A stretch of 17,024 nucleotides of DNA from CAYOLL01 sp964404765 [NCBI: uncultured Gemmatimonadota bacterium] (GCA_964404765.1 CAYOLL010000131.1:1-17024); one strand, 5' to 3'. Counted from the first letter of the stretch, positions 5,201 to 15,500 are shown. Made by a program: numbers and translations. The notes: a model not told the origin generated them from the letters alone.

Positions 5201-7369
5201 ATGAATCGCTACATCGAATATGATTTCCCCATTGGTTTTATCAGCCAATTGGCTGAGCATGAATCCTGGCGCAAAGAAGTGTACCGCCCTATTTATTACA
5301 TTCATAAGTGGTGGGCAAAGCGTCTGGGTTCTGTTTTTCGCGGTATTCTATTGGCTGCGAACGAAAACTTTAACGCAAACCTTCCTCAAGAATATTACAA
5401 AACCCATGATTTTTCACATCTGACTATTTTTGACCCGTTTATGGGCAGCGGCGTTACGGTCGGTGAAGCTGCAAAATTGGGCTATAAAGTTATTGGACGA
5501 GACATCAACCCGGTTTCGGCGACTATGGTCGAAGCTTGTTTAGCAAAGTATCAGGTTCAAGATATTATCGAAACTTTCAACCACATTGAGCAAAAGCTTA
5601 AGAAACCTATTCAAGATTTTTTTAAAACTCAAGATGCCGATGGCCGCCAAGTTGACGTATTATACTATTTTCTTGTGAAAATTCTAAACTGTCCTAACTG
5701 TAGTACTCAAATCGAATTATTTAAGTCGCGGATTTTTTCCAAAAATGCCGTTCCACAAAAAGATCCTTCGGCCAGAGCCTTATGCCCGCAGTGTCAAAAA
5801 ATCAACTATACCGCCTTTGATTGTAAACTCCTGACATGTTCGCACTGTAGCCATAGTTACGATCCGCAAGTAGGGAATGTAAATGGCGCAATAGTTTGCT
5901 GCCCTGACTGTTCTTATCAGTTTAAACTGATTGATTTTTTAAAAAATACAACAGAACCTCTCAACCATAAACTATATGCTAAACTTTTACTATACCCGGA
6001 TGGAAGCAAAGGTTATGATACGGTCAATCTATATGATCAAGAAATTGAGCATCGCGCCTATCAAGAATATCTAACGCTGAAACATCAATTTCCCCTTGTT
6101 TCGATTGAAGAGGGTCATAACACAAACCAAATTTTGAAATACAACTATAAGACCTGGACACAACTGTTTACGCCACGCCAACTCGTTTGTATTTCAAAGT
6201 TTGTTAATGAGATAAAGCTCATTTCTGATCCAGATATTAGGCGTTTATTTGCGTGTCTCTTATCCGGCGCCTTAGAATTTAATAACGTTTTTTGCTCCTT
6301 CAAAGGCGAGGGAACCGGAGCCGTGCGGCATATGTTCGCCCATCACATTTTAAAGCCGGAGTTAATGCCTATAGAAGCAAATTTGTGGGGGACACCCAAA
6401 TCGTCAGGTTCATTTACCACGCTATTTGAAAGCCGAATTTTAAGAGCAATAGCATATAAATCAGACCCTTTTGAATTCAAAGTAGTCAATAAAAGCGCCC
6501 AAAAAATATTTCATTTAAATAGGCCTCTCAATTGTGAAATAACCAAAAGCTACGATGCCTTTTCAAATAATGGTCATTCTGTCTATATTTCGCAAGGCGA
6601 TTCAAGTGAGACCGATATTGATATGGGTTCGGTTGATCTTGTCGTCACGGATCCACCTTTTTTTGATAATGTACATTACTCGGAACTTGCTGATTTTTTT
6701 TATTATTGGCTCAATCAGATGCTTGATATCTCCGATTTAAAAACGACGCGTCAAAGTAACGAGGTGCAAGATACAAATGCGGAAAAATTTACAGAAAAAC
6801 TAACCCGGGTCTTCCGAGAGTGTCACCGTGTCCTAAAAAATGACGGCTTGATGATTTTCACATATCATCATTCTCGGCATGAAGGTTGGGTTTCAATTCA
6901 CAGAGCTTTGCGTCAGGCCGGATTCATATTTATTCAGGCATTTCCAATAAAGGCCGAAATGTCCGTTTCGATGTCTATCCAGCAGGCTAAAATTCCCATC
7001 AACATTGATCTTATTTTGGTTTGTCGGAAGTCCGGTCGCGAGAAATCTATCCTTTCCTATAACGACATTACTCAACAGGCGCTGCACAAAGCAAAAAACC
7101 GCATCAGCGAATTAGTGGAAAACAAAATCAAAATTTCAGACGGTGATATCAAGATGATTTTGATGGGACATTTGCTGTGTGAATTGAGTTGTCTGAACAA
7201 TCTTGAAGATGAGCTGAAACATCTTCAAGAGATTGAGAACCAAATCGTTCACTATATAAAGCTGCAGAAAATTTCCAAACCCAAGGTCAAATATGAAATT
7301 GAATCAAAGCCTGAGCAACTGATGTTTTTTGAATCTTTTGAGAAATATATAACTACGTTGTCATCTTAA
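5201..7369 (+). CDS. DNA methyltransferase with internal zinc ribbons (COG1743/DUF1156-like)
   Basis: The 722-residue protein begins DFPIGFISQLAEHESWRKEV and IHKWWAKRLGSVFR, the N-terminal signature of DUF1156/COG1743-type methylases. Motif I is FDPFMGSGVTVGEA (residues 77-90), binding S-adenosylmethionine. The catalytic motif IV is VVTDPPFFDNVHY (DPPF at 484-487), which points to N6-adenine or N4-cytosine methylation. The large segment between them carries four CxxC pairs (C164/167, C195/198, C213/216, C234/237), likely zinc ribbons. The C-terminal ~100 residues look coiled-coil. By context it protects host DNA from the endonuclease encoded just upstream. The start has only a weak A/G-rich site. 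The gene appears complete. Confidence 0.8.
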   Translation: MNRYIEYDFPIGFISQLAEHESWRKEVYRPIYYIHKWWAKRLGSVFRGILLAANENFNANLPQEYYKTHDFSHLTIFDPFMGSGVTVGEAAKLGYKVIGRDINPVSATMVEACLAKYQVQDIIETFNHIEQKLKKPIQDFFKTQDADGRQVDVLYYFLVKILNCPNCSTQIELFKSRIFSKNAVPQKDPSARALCPQCQKINYTAFDCKLLTCSHCSHSYDPQVGNVNGAIVCCPDCSYQFKLIDFLKNTTEPLNHKLYAKLLLYPDGSKGYDTVNLYDQEIEHRAYQEYLTLKHQFPLVSIEEGHNTNQILKYNYKTWTQLFTPRQLVCISKFVNEIKLISDPDIRRLFACLLSGALEFNNVFCSFKGEGTGAVRHMFAHHILKPELMPIEANLWGTPKSSGSFTTLFESRILRAIAYKSDPFEFKVVNKSAQKIFHLNRPLNCEITKSYDAFSNNGHSVYISQGDSSETDIDMGSVDLVVTDPPFFDNVHYSELADFFYYWLNQMLDISDLKTTRQSNEVQDTNAEKFTEKLTRVFRECHRVLKNDGLMIFTYHHSRHEGWVSIHRALRQAGFIFIQAFPIKAEMSVSMSIQQAKIPINIDLILVCRKSGREKSILSYNDITQQALHKAKNRISELVENKIKISDGDIKMILMGHLLCELSCLNNLEDELKHLQEIENQIVHYIKLQKISKPKVKYEIESKPEQLMFFESFEKYITTLSS

Positions 7370-7419
7370 CCAACCATTCATTTTCACACCCTCAAACCCC
7401 ATTTTAACGGAGGAAACAC

Positions 7420-9678
7420 ATGACCGATTCAATCAAGAAGCTGTACAACTCACTGGCCGAGAAGCACGCCATTGCCCGCAAGCGCCTGGGCCGTCCGCTC
7501 ACGCTGGCGGAGAAGATTTTGTGGGCGCACTTTGCCGACATCCACACGCAGGAATACGTGCGCGGCAAGAGCTACTTGGCCATCAACCCGGATCGCGTGG
7601 CCATGCAGGACGCAACCGCGCAGATGGCCCTGCTGCAATTCATGCTGGCCGGCCGCGACAAAACCGCCGTGCCCAGCACCGTCCACTGCGATCACCTGAT
7701 CCGGGCCCACGTGGGCGCGGCCAAAGACCTGGCCACGGCTAATACGGAAAACGCCGAGGTCTACAAATTCCTGAAGGACGTGTCCTATCGCTACGGCGTC
7801 GGGTTTTGGCAGCCGGGTTCGGGCATCATCCATCAGGTGGTGCTGGAAAACTACGCCGCGCCGGGCACGCTGATGATCGGCACGGACTCGCACACGCCCA
7901 ACGCCGGCGGCCTGGGCATGCTGGCCATCGGCGTCGGTGGCGCAGACGCGGTGGACGCCATGGTCGGCTTCCCGTGGGAAGTGCTCTGCCCCAAATTGGT
8001 CGGCGTGCACCTGACCGGCCAACTGAACGGCTGGGCCTCGCCCAAGGACATCATCCTCAAGCTGTGCGGGATTTTAACCGTCAAGGGCGGCACGAACAAG
8101 ATTATCGAATACTTTGGCCCGGGCACGGCCTCGTTCAGCGCGACGGGCAAGGGCACCATCACCAACATGGGCGCGGAATTGGGCGCGACCACGTCCGTCT
8201 TCCCCATTGACGAGCGCGGCGTCAAATATCTGCGGGCCACGCGCCGGGCGGACATCGCCGACCTGGTCGTCCAGCATATCGCCGAACTGACCGCCGACCC
8301 GGAAGTCGTCAAGAATCCAAAAGATTTTTACGACGAAGTCGTCGAGATCAACCTGTCGGAACTGGAACCGCACATTGTCGGACCGCATACTCCCGATTTG
8401 GCTCGCCCCATCTCGCAATTGGCCGCGGACGCCAAACGCGAAGGTTATCCGCTGGAGCTGAAAGCCACGCTGATCGGCAGTTGCACCAACTCGTCGTACG
8501 AGGATATCGGTCGCTCGGCGTTTGTGGCCGAAACCGCGTCAAAACACGGTTTAAAGACCAAAGCCCCGTTCATGGTCACGCCCGGCTCGGATCAGATTTA
8601 TGAGACGATCAAGCGCGACGGTCAAATGGCCAAGCTGGAAGCCATCGGCGCCAAAGTGCTGGCCAACGCCTGCGGCCCGTGCATCGGCCAATGGAAGCGC
8701 GACGACATCAAGGAAGGCGAGAAGAATTCGATTTTGACCTCCTACAACCGCAACTTTAAGGCCCGCAACGACAGCAATCCGAGCACCATGGCCTTTATCG
8801 GCAGCCCGGAAATTGTGACGGCCATGGCCTTAGCCGGGCGGCTGGACTTCAACCCGTTGACGGATACGCTGACCGCGCCCGACGGCACACAGGTCAAACT
8901 GGAAGCGCCGACCGCGCCGGAATTGCCGGAAAACGGCTTTGTGTTTGACGACAAGGGCTTTATCGCCCCGGCCACAGGCGCGGCCCCGGATGTGAACGTC
9001 TCGCCGGAGAGCACCCGGCTGCAAATCCTGACCCCGTTTGTGGCCTGGAACGGCCAGGATTTGACCGATCTGCCGGTGCTGGTCAAGGCGCTGGGCAAGT
9101 GCACGACCGACCATATTTCCGCGGCCGGCAAGTGGCTGACGTATCGCGGCCATCTGGACAATATCAGCGACAACATGTTTCTCGGCGCGGTCAACGCCTT
9201 CCGGCCCGATCTGTCCGGGCAGGGCAAGGATCAGTTGGACGGCGAGATCAAAAAGTATCCGGCGGTGGCCCGCAACTACAAGGCGAAGGGCCTGGGCTGG
9301 GTCGTGTTTGGCGATGAGAATTACGGCGAAGGCAGCAGCCGCGAGCACGCCGCCATGTGTCCGCGTCATCTGAACGGGCGGGCGATCATCGTGCGCAGCT
9401 TTGCCCGCATTCACGAGACCAATTTGAAGAAGCAGGGCATGTTGCCGTTGACCTTTGCCAATCCGGCCGACTACGACAAAGTGCGCGAGGACGACCGGGT
9501 CAGCATCCTCGGCCTGACCACGCTGACGCCGGGCCGGAATCTGAAGGTCGCGCTCAAGCACAGCGACGGCAGCACGGACGAGTTCGAGGTCAAGCACACC
9601 TTCACGCCGGAGCAGATTGAGTGGTTCAAGGCCGGTTCGGCGTTGAATGATGTGCGGAAGAAGCTGGCGAAGGCTTAA
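7420..9678 (+). CDS. acn: aconitate hydratase, mitochondrial-type
   Basis: This full-length 752-residue aconitase interconverts citrate and isocitrate in the TCA cycle. It has the family blocks [20 protein letters not shown] and [11 protein letters not shown]. The [4Fe-4S] ligands are C355 in IGSCTNSS and C418/C421 in NACGPCIG, with the same 63- and 3-residue spacing as mitochondrial aconitase. The C-terminal swivel domain has [16 protein letters not shown] and [15 protein letters not shown]. The start ATG 7420 has GGAGGA 7 nt upstream. The gene is markedly more GC-rich than the R-M genes before it. Fragments of acn occur elsewhere in the window: its leader at 3926, codons 18-29 at 1497 and its 3' end at 10360. 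A strong hairpin follows the stop. Confidence 0.97.
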   Translation: MTDSIKKLYNSLAEKHAIARKRLGRPLTLAEKILWAHFADIHTQEYVRGKSYLAINPDRVAMQDATAQMALLQFMLAGRDKTAVPSTVHCDHLIRAHVGAAKDLATANTENAEVYKFLKDVSYRYGVGFWQPGSGIIHQVVLENYAAPGTLMIGTDSHTPNAGGLGMLAIGVGGADAVDAMVGFPWEVLCPKLVGVHLTGQLNGWASPKDIILKLCGILTVKGGTNKIIEYFGPGTASFSATGKGTITNMGAELGATTSVFPIDERGVKYLRATRRADIADLVVQHIAELTADPEVVKNPKDFYDEVVEINLSELEPHIVGPHTPDLARPISQLAADAKREGYPLELKATLIGSCTNSSYEDIGRSAFVAETASKHGLKTKAPFMVTPGSDQIYETIKRDGQMAKLEAIGAKVLANACGPCIGQWKRDDIKEGEKNSILTSYNRNFKARNDSNPSTMAFIGSPEIVTAMALAGRLDFNPLTDTLTAPDGTQVKLEAPTAPELPENGFVFDDKGFIAPATGAAPDVNVSPESTRLQILTPFVAWNGQDLTDLPVLVKALGKCTTDHISAAGKWLTYRGHLDNISDNMFLGAVNAFRPDLSGQGKDQLDGEIKKYPAVARNYKAKGLGWVVFGDENYGEGSSREHAAMCPRHLNGRAIIVRSFARIHETNLKKQGMLPLTFANPADYDKVREDDRVSILGLTTLTPGRNLKVALKHSDGSTDEFEVKHTFTPEQIEWFKAGSALNDVRKKLAKA

Positions 9679-9684
9679 GCGGTT

Positions 9685-9723
9685 GAGACCCTAAGGGTTT
9701 CGCTTTTCAACCCTTAGGGTCTC
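9685..9723 (+). terminator. perfect 15-bp hairpin after acn
   Basis: GAGACCCTAAGGGTT (9685-9699) is the exact reverse complement of AACCCTTAGGGTCTC (9709-9723), with a 9-nt loop. It begins 6 nt after the acn stop, so it could end acn transcription. The T-tract after it is poor (CCATTTTG), so it is not a textbook Rho-independent terminator. It could instead be a bidirectional terminator, an mRNA-stabilising element or a member of a dispersed palindromic repeat family. It also lies inside the block between the two acn 3' ends. Confidence 0.65.
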
Positions 9724-9753
9724 CATTTTGCAAACTTTTCATTGGAGGTGCGT

Positions 9754-10359
9754 ATGTCTTTTAGCGATTACAAAAGTATTGCCCAGGTTCAAAAAGCCTA
9801 TCAAATCAAATACGAAGAAATCCATTTCATTGACAAGCGTCCGGCGGCGATTGATGAGTCCTTTGCCCGAGAGTTTGCCTTTAACCTGGAAAACTTAGAC
9901 ACCTTTTCATCCGAGGCGGCGCGTTGCGAGTTGATCATCCTGCCGGTCTTGCGCGAAGCCTATAAGCATTATGCCGCTAAATTTTCCTTATGGGTGCAAA
10001 AACCGATCAGTTACGACGACGTTCTCAATGGCACGCCGGACTATTTAATCTCCAAGCGTTCGCCGCTGGGCAAGACCGTGTTGGAAATGCCGTTGCTGAT
10101 TGTGGCCGAAGCCAAAAAGAATGATTTTGAACAGGGCTGGGGCCAGTGTTTAGCGGAATTGGTGGCTGCCCAAAAAATGAATGACAAACCGGCCTTGACG
10201 GTCTATGGCATCGTCACCGACGGCAAGTATTGGGAGTTTGGCCGATTGACCGGCAGCGCATTTTCCAAGAATATCGCCAGTTTTTCGGTGGACGACCTGC
10301 CGGAACTCTTCGGCGCGCTGGATGCTGTTTTTGAACTGGCCCGGAAGGAAGCGGATTGA
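9754..10359 (+). CDS. PD-(D/E)XK nuclease-like protein of unknown role
   Basis: The 201-residue protein has a plausible complete nuclease core: a helix with E59 (RCELIILPVLREAY), TPDYLIS with P95-D96, LLIVAEAKKNDFEQGWGQ with E119 and K121, and the supporting Q131. The QCLAELVAAQ helix and TVYGIVTDGKYWEFG strand pattern recall nuclease-like hypothetical proteins common in cyanobacteria and other phyla, related to type I restriction subunit folds. I do not know a function. ATG 9754, with TTGGAGG upstream, is a better start than the in-frame TTG at 9742. The stop is followed immediately, in frame, by a copy of the aconitase C-terminus, so the gene sits in the acn 3' region as an insertion. Confidence 0.65.
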   Translation: MSFSDYKSIAQVQKAYQIKYEEIHFIDKRPAAIDESFAREFAFNLENLDTFSSEAARCELIILPVLREAYKHYAAKFSLWVQKPISYDDVLNGTPDYLISKRSPLGKTVLEMPLLIVAEAKKNDFEQGWGQCLAELVAAQKMNDKPALTVYGIVTDGKYWEFGRLTGSAFSKNIASFSVDDLPELFGALDAVFELARKEAD

Positions 10360-10431
10360 GTGGCGGAGCAGATTGCGTGGTTCAAGGCCGGCTGGGCGCG
10401 GAATGATGTGCGGCGGAAGTTGGCAACTTGA
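10360..10431 (+). pseudogene. aconitase 3'-end remnant
   Basis: The frame directly after the nuclease stop reads AEQIAWFKAGWARNDVRRKL then AT-stop. It aligns with the aconitase C-terminus [20 protein letters not shown] then AKA-stop. Over 66 nt I count 12 differences (about 82% identity) without gaps, and six change the amino acid. A detached C-terminal piece under no selection would drift like this. It could be the original acn end displaced by an insertion, or the end of a second acn copy. Confidence 0.8.
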
Positions 10432-10513
10432 TATTAGTTGATCGAAGTTGATTAACACCTGGCGGGAGTCTATCATTGCGATTGGACTCCGGCCACAATC
10501 AAAGGATTAGCGT

Positions 10514-11743
10514 ATGTTGACAAGAGTGGCGGCAAAAAATTATAAAAATCTGCGCATAGAAAACGGCATCGAACTTAAGAATCTTAATATTTTGATTGGG
10601 CCGAATGGGTCGGGCAAAAGCAATGTAATTGCCTTGCTGGATTTTTTGAAGACTTGCTTGAACCCAGTTAATCCGGATACCCAACAAACCGGATTTGAAC
10701 AGGCTGTAATGAAACTGGGCTCTAGAAAATTTCTTGATGCTTCCTTACCAACCAATAATTCTGTTTTACTTTCTTACGATATAGATAGTACACGTTTAGA
10801 AGTTAAAATAAAGGTGTATAATGAAAGCTGTTGGATTGAATATGAAGCCATGAAATCATTATCATCTGAGCTTTCTCATTACGTGTTTAATCAAGGATTT
10901 CCGGAAGATGATGGAAAAGTGATGGTCATTAATGATCAAAAACAAAACGCCTTATCAATATTTAATATCCCAAATAAAGATTTGGGGTTGCGTATATTTG
11001 AAAGCTTAATCCAAAAAGAAATACCCGATGTAAACATTTATCTCACAACCGCATATCAAGTTAGGATACGTTTTATCGAACAGATATCGTCATGGAAAAT
11101 TTTTAATGCAAACCACATGAATATTGAATCGATTAGAGCTAATGAACCCAGGATTGGTCGGTCGGATGTTATGTTATCATCTGCTGGAGACAATTTAATG
11201 GCCGTTTTATATAATTTATGTCGTGATATTGATTTTGACGAAAAGCTGACAAACGCGATGCGTTCCATTCTGCCCAATACGCGCAAAATTCGACCCTTTG
11301 TATTGGGGCAGCAAACCATCGTGCTGGAGTGGTTTTTCAATGAGTTTAAAGATGCTTTTTATCTTAGTGATTTATCCGACGGCACAATCCGTATGCTATG
11401 TTGGGCGACGATCCTGCATTCGCATAAGCTCCCGTCGCTTATCATTATCGAAGAGCCGGAAGTCGGCCTGCATCCGGCTTGGCTGGCCATTCTGGCAGAG
11501 TGGATCAAAGCCGCATCCCAAAAAACGCAAATCATGATCACCACGCACAGCCCAGACTTGCTGGATCATTTCACCGATCATCTGGAAAGCGTGCTGATTT
11601 TTCGGCCCGACAAACCGGATGCCGGCCATTGTGTGGTCGAACGTTTGACAAATGATCGCGTGGCGACCTGGTTAGCCGATGGTTGGCAATTGGGTGATTT
11701 ATACCGCGTCGGGGACCCCAGCGTGGGAGGTTGGCCGTGGTAG
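10514..11743 (+). CDS. OLD-like AAA ATPase (SMC/RecF-type, AAA_21)
   Basis: The 409-residue protein starts MLTRVAAKNYKNLRIENGIE. Walker A is GPNGSGKSN at residues 29-37, the signature region is near SDLSDGTIRM, Walker B is LIIIEEPEVGLHP with E313-E314, and the H-loop is ITTHSPDLL with H345. This is the layout of RecF/SMC-like ATPases used in OLD, Abi and similar defence proteins; it lacks a fused TOPRIM domain. The next gene overlaps it and encodes a TOPRIM-like candidate, so the two probably act as one complex. The start ATG 10514 has AAAGGA about 9 nt upstream. The N-terminal half is AT-rich while the last third is more GC-balanced, hinting at a mosaic gene. Confidence 0.75.
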   Translation: MLTRVAAKNYKNLRIENGIELKNLNILIGPNGSGKSNVIALLDFLKTCLNPVNPDTQQTGFEQAVMKLGSRKFLDASLPTNNSVLLSYDIDSTRLEVKIKVYNESCWIEYEAMKSLSSELSHYVFNQGFPEDDGKVMVINDQKQNALSIFNIPNKDLGLRIFESLIQKEIPDVNIYLTTAYQVRIRFIEQISSWKIFNANHMNIESIRANEPRIGRSDVMLSSAGDNLMAVLYNLCRDIDFDEKLTNAMRSILPNTRKIRPFVLGQQTIVLEWFFNEFKDAFYLSDLSDGTIRMLCWATILHSHKLPSLIIIEEPEVGLHPAWLAILAEWIKAASQKTQIMITTHSPDLLDHFTDHLESVLIFRPDKPDAGHCVVERLTNDRVATWLADGWQLGDLYRVGDPSVGGWPW

Positions 11744-12450
11744 TGTGGGTTTTTGCCGGTGGCGGACAGGCCGAGCTAAAAGGATTGATTGACTTTTTAG
11801 AAAAGCATTTCCCACGCATCCAATTTGAACGAAAAACGCCAGTTCGACAGAAACTGGCGGGCAAACCGCGTCCGGGCGCTGCATCACAAGCCGGACACGG
11901 CAAAACGGATTTGTCGCTAATCCGGCAATTAAAACAACAACTTCAGCACGCCTTGATTTATCAAACACCATGCGATTTGATTTTGGTCATTGATGACTTG
12001 GACTGCAAAGACGCCGCAAGCCAGCGCCAACGTTTTGATGATGCAATCAATGACGTAACCACCGCGACTACTATTCAACGTATCATCGCTTTTGCTGCTC
12101 CAGAATTAGAAAGTTGGATTATTGCGGATTGGAATAGCAGCATTGCTAAGCACATAGATTTCCGGCAATCCCATGCTGCTATGCGCAGGTGGTTGAGTGC
12201 GGACAAAAAGCTATCTTTTGATAAGCCGGAATCTTTTGGCGACTACAATCCCGAAACCGAGACTTGTCGTGAAAAGTTGTCGAATGTTCTAATCGAATCG
12301 ACACGCCAAAAAGGTCAGACTCAATATTCAAAAGCGCTGCACACGCCTGCGCTTTTGCAGATGATTATACCGGAAACGGTGCAGTCGAAATGTCCGTTGT
12401 TCAAGCAATGGTTTTCACAACTGAAAACTCTGAGTAAAATTTCAGCATAG
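11737..12450 (+). CDS. DUF4276/TOPRIM-like effector partner of the ATPase
   Basis: About 237 residues. The N-terminal strand VVWVFAGGGQAELKGLIDFL resembles the TOPRIM-like start of DUF4276 proteins. LILVIDDLDCKDA gives a D-D-x-D acidic motif, and APELESWIIADW matches the family's E-x-W-x-x-A-D block. Such proteins are usually encoded with AAA ATPases in abortive-infection style systems and are thought to be nucleases, but no activity is shown here. I chose GTG 11737, with GGGAGG 6 nt upstream and a 7-bp overlap with the ATPase, over TTG 11731, which is too close to the ribosome binding site; GTG 11743 is another option. The substrate and the trigger are unknown. Confidence 0.6.
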   Translation: MVVWVFAGGGQAELKGLIDFLEKHFPRIQFERKTPVRQKLAGKPRPGAASQAGHGKTDLSLIRQLKQQLQHALIYQTPCDLILVIDDLDCKDAASQRQRFDDAINDVTTATTIQRIIAFAAPELESWIIADWNSSIAKHIDFRQSHAAMRRWLSADKKLSFDKPESFGDYNPETETCREKLSNVLIESTRQKGQTQYSKALHTPALLQMIIPETVQSKCPLFKQWFSQLKTLSKISA

Positions 12451-12591
12451 CCCTGTGTCGAACATGTTCCATAAAAACCGCCAGCAATGCCACACAAAGA
12501 TTGCATTTTTTGACCGAATCGGCTATTTTAACCCGTCTTGATCACCACGTAAAATAAAAAAAAGTTACTCAATCCACCAAAGGACTCCATC

Positions 12592-15500
12592 ATGGAAAGT
12601 TTACTGAAAGAACTGCCCGGAAAAGATGCCCTCAGTTCACTGAGCGGCGGTTTTAGCGCCGATACGATTAGCATGGATGCGATGAAAGGCTTAGACGCCA
12701 AAGATATGAGCGCCAACCTGAAAAGCAGCCTGCCGGCAGATGCTACGTCTGGCGGCCTCGGCATCTCCACGGAAGGTATGCCGACAAAAGAAGGCTTTAT
12801 GAACCAGCTTAGCGGGCCGTTGGACAAGCTCAAGGGCGTCAACAGCAAATCGCTGTTGGGCGATGCCGCGAGCGGCGGCCTGCCGATTAAGATGGATTTG
12901 CCGAGCTTTGACGCGAAGGGCATCACTTCGTCGCTGACGTCCAAGCTGCTGCCGTCGGACATGAGCGGACCCAATCCGCCGTCCGATTTGCCCGGCTTTA
13001 GCGTGGAGGAGTTTGCCGCGCCGCTGCGTAAATTGGCTGATGCCGGGGCCGCCACACCGATGCGCCTGCTGCGAATGATCATGACCGTCGTCAACAAATT
13101 TGTGGAAACGGTCAGCGACAAAGAAACGCTGAAAAAGCTGATGGTGGAGTCGCTCAAGGAAATCCAGATCGCCCAGATCGAGGCTCTGCAAAACGGCCTG
13201 CCGGCCTCGGCGCTGACCGCGTTCACCAACCAACTGCTGGACAATTACGAAAAAGCGCTGGCCGCCCTGGAAAATCCGCCCGATCCGCAAAATCTGGATT
13301 ACGCCAAAATTACAGCCAATGTGCGCCAGTTTATCCAGCCGGAAATCCGCAAAATTGCCCTGGCTTTGGCCACGTTAGACAATCTGGAGTCCGGCAATCA
13401 AAAGCCGCTGACCGACAGTCTGGCCAAAACCATTGACTTTCAGGCCAGCGACGCCGTGCTGCTCCAGCCTTACTTCGATTTTATTGACCAGAAGGCCGAG
13501 CAGATTCTGGGCAGCATCGCTGAGCCGGTCAATAAGCTCAAAACAATGATTACCCAAATTCAAAGCTATCTGTCGCAGATCGAGACAAAGGCGCAGGAAG
13601 CGGCCAATACGATTTCCACGCAGATTACGACTAATATCGGCAAGGTCGAGGGCTTTCTGCAAGAGGCCGATCAGAAGATCAAGGATATTGAGAAGCAGAT
13701 TGACGATTTTCTGGCCAAAATCGATCCCGGCCCGATTGTGGAGAAGATTAAGGGCGGCTGTAATACGGTCGGCGACACGGTGGAGCAGTTCTTTTCCAAA
13801 GTGGAAGAAATCAAGCTGAAACTGGATACGGCCGTGGCCGGCGTGCAGGGCCAGATTGACGGCAAAATGAAGGAGATTTTCGATAATCTGGAAAAACAAA
13901 TCCGCGCCCTGCTGAATAAGATTATCGAAGTGCTGAACCGGCCCGAAGTCAAAGACGCGCTGGCCAAAGCCAAAGCCGGCATCGAAACATTTAAAGCCAA
14001 GATTCAGGAAGCGTCGTTTAAGCCGGTGTTCGATCTGGTCATCAACAAGACCGGACAGTTGAAGACGACGGTCGGCAATCTGGACACGGCCAGTTGGGGC
14101 ACGGCCCAAAAGACGGCGCTCAAAGTCGGGGCCAAGGTCATTCAACAGGTCAAAGTGGATGAGATTATTAAGCCGGAATTGGTCGCCGCCTTTAAGGAAA
14201 TTCAACAGCCGCTGCTGGACTTGATCCGCCTGTTGAAGGAAAAGGTGCTGGTGGTCGAAAATATGATTTACAGCTTCAACCCGGGGACGATTGCGACGGA
14301 TTTTATCCTGAATTCGGATGTCTACCAGACGATCATCAAGACGCTGGAGGATTTCCGCCCGTCCAAACTGCTGCAACCCCTCAAGGACGCCAACGCCTGG
14401 CTGGCCGAACAGGTGGCCAAGCTCGACCCGCAGATTTTGATCGACCAACTGCAATCCATCTACAACAAACTGTATGAACTGTTAGACGCGCTAAATCCCG
14501 AATCGCTGAACAAGCTGATCAACGATACGGCCAAGCAAGCCAGAGGTCAACTGGAGCAAATCCGCGATTTCGAGTTGGACGCGATTGAGAAGACGATTAA
14601 AGACTCGATCTCGCTGGAGAAGCTGCTGGAAGGCACGGGCATGTTGGATTTGGCCAATGCCGATTTTTGGCAGACCTTGCGCGATCTGCTCGGCGGGGCT
14701 TTCCTGAATGACATCAACACGGCTATGCAGAATGTACGGAAACTGATCGCTGAACAAACCAGCTCTGCCGATTATAACGATGTCGTTGCCAAACTAAAAA
14801 CGGCAGTGACCGCCGTCGAAGGGCAGCTCAAAATGGACGGTAAGGCCCTGGCCGCCGGCCTGACCGTCGCCCAAACGACGCTGGCCGAAGCCGCCCCGCG
14901 TCTACTGATGCTAGACGGACGGCGCAAGCAATTGCTGCAAACTTATCAGGATTATCCGGATATTACCGGCCTGCTGCGCGATATTGATCTGGGCCCGGTC
15001 ATGCAATACAAGCAGCGCACGGTGGACTTGAGCAGCGACGCGGCCCGCCAACAAACCTTGGCGACGAGTTTGACGGCCTGGAACAAAACCCTGTCCGGTC
15101 AATTAACGGCGCTGAAAGCGCTGAACGCCAAAACCTATCAGGACGCGCTGCCGGCAATTTTTGACAAGCAGATCGGCAACCCCATCAACACGCTGGTGAC
15201 GGATATTCAGAGCTATCTCAAGCCGTTTACCGACTTTTTGGACGAAGCGCAGAAGATGGTCGCCATGCTGACGGCCCTGCCCGGCAAGATTGACGCAGCC
15301 GTATCACAAGTTCTGGGCACGTTGAAGGCGAATCTGAAAAGCGCCATTACCACCGTTATCGGGGTGCTGGAAACGCTGCGGGCGGCCATTGTCAACACCA
15401 TCACCAATGTTTACAATAAGGCGGTGGATTTGGTGGACAGCTTCAGCCCGTATTGGATTTTGAACTCGTTTGCCGAGACGGACTTCATCGCCACGGCCAA

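Noticed and set aside
8830-9597. Minus-strand frame of 255 codons opposite aconitase
   Set aside because: It is a shadow of the GC-rich acn gene, whose identity is certain. The translation has no family features.
10461-10494. Inverted repeat GGAGTC/GACTCC upstream of the AAA ATPase as an operator or terminator
   Set aside because: Only a 6-bp stem with a 14-nt loop and no T-run; it could easily be chance.
12451-12591. Promoter (TTGACC or TTGATC boxes) before the large helical-protein gene
   Set aside because: Candidate -35 boxes are present but no -10 box lies at 16-18 nt spacing. A promoter is likely in this gap but cannot be placed.
13375-14454. Long minus-strand open frame (359 codons) inside the large helical-protein gene
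   Set aside because: It is antisense to a long coherent + strand coding region, and its Leu/Asp/Gln/Arg/Phe-rich composition is what reverse reading of that gene gives. There is no recognisable domain or convincing ribosome binding site.
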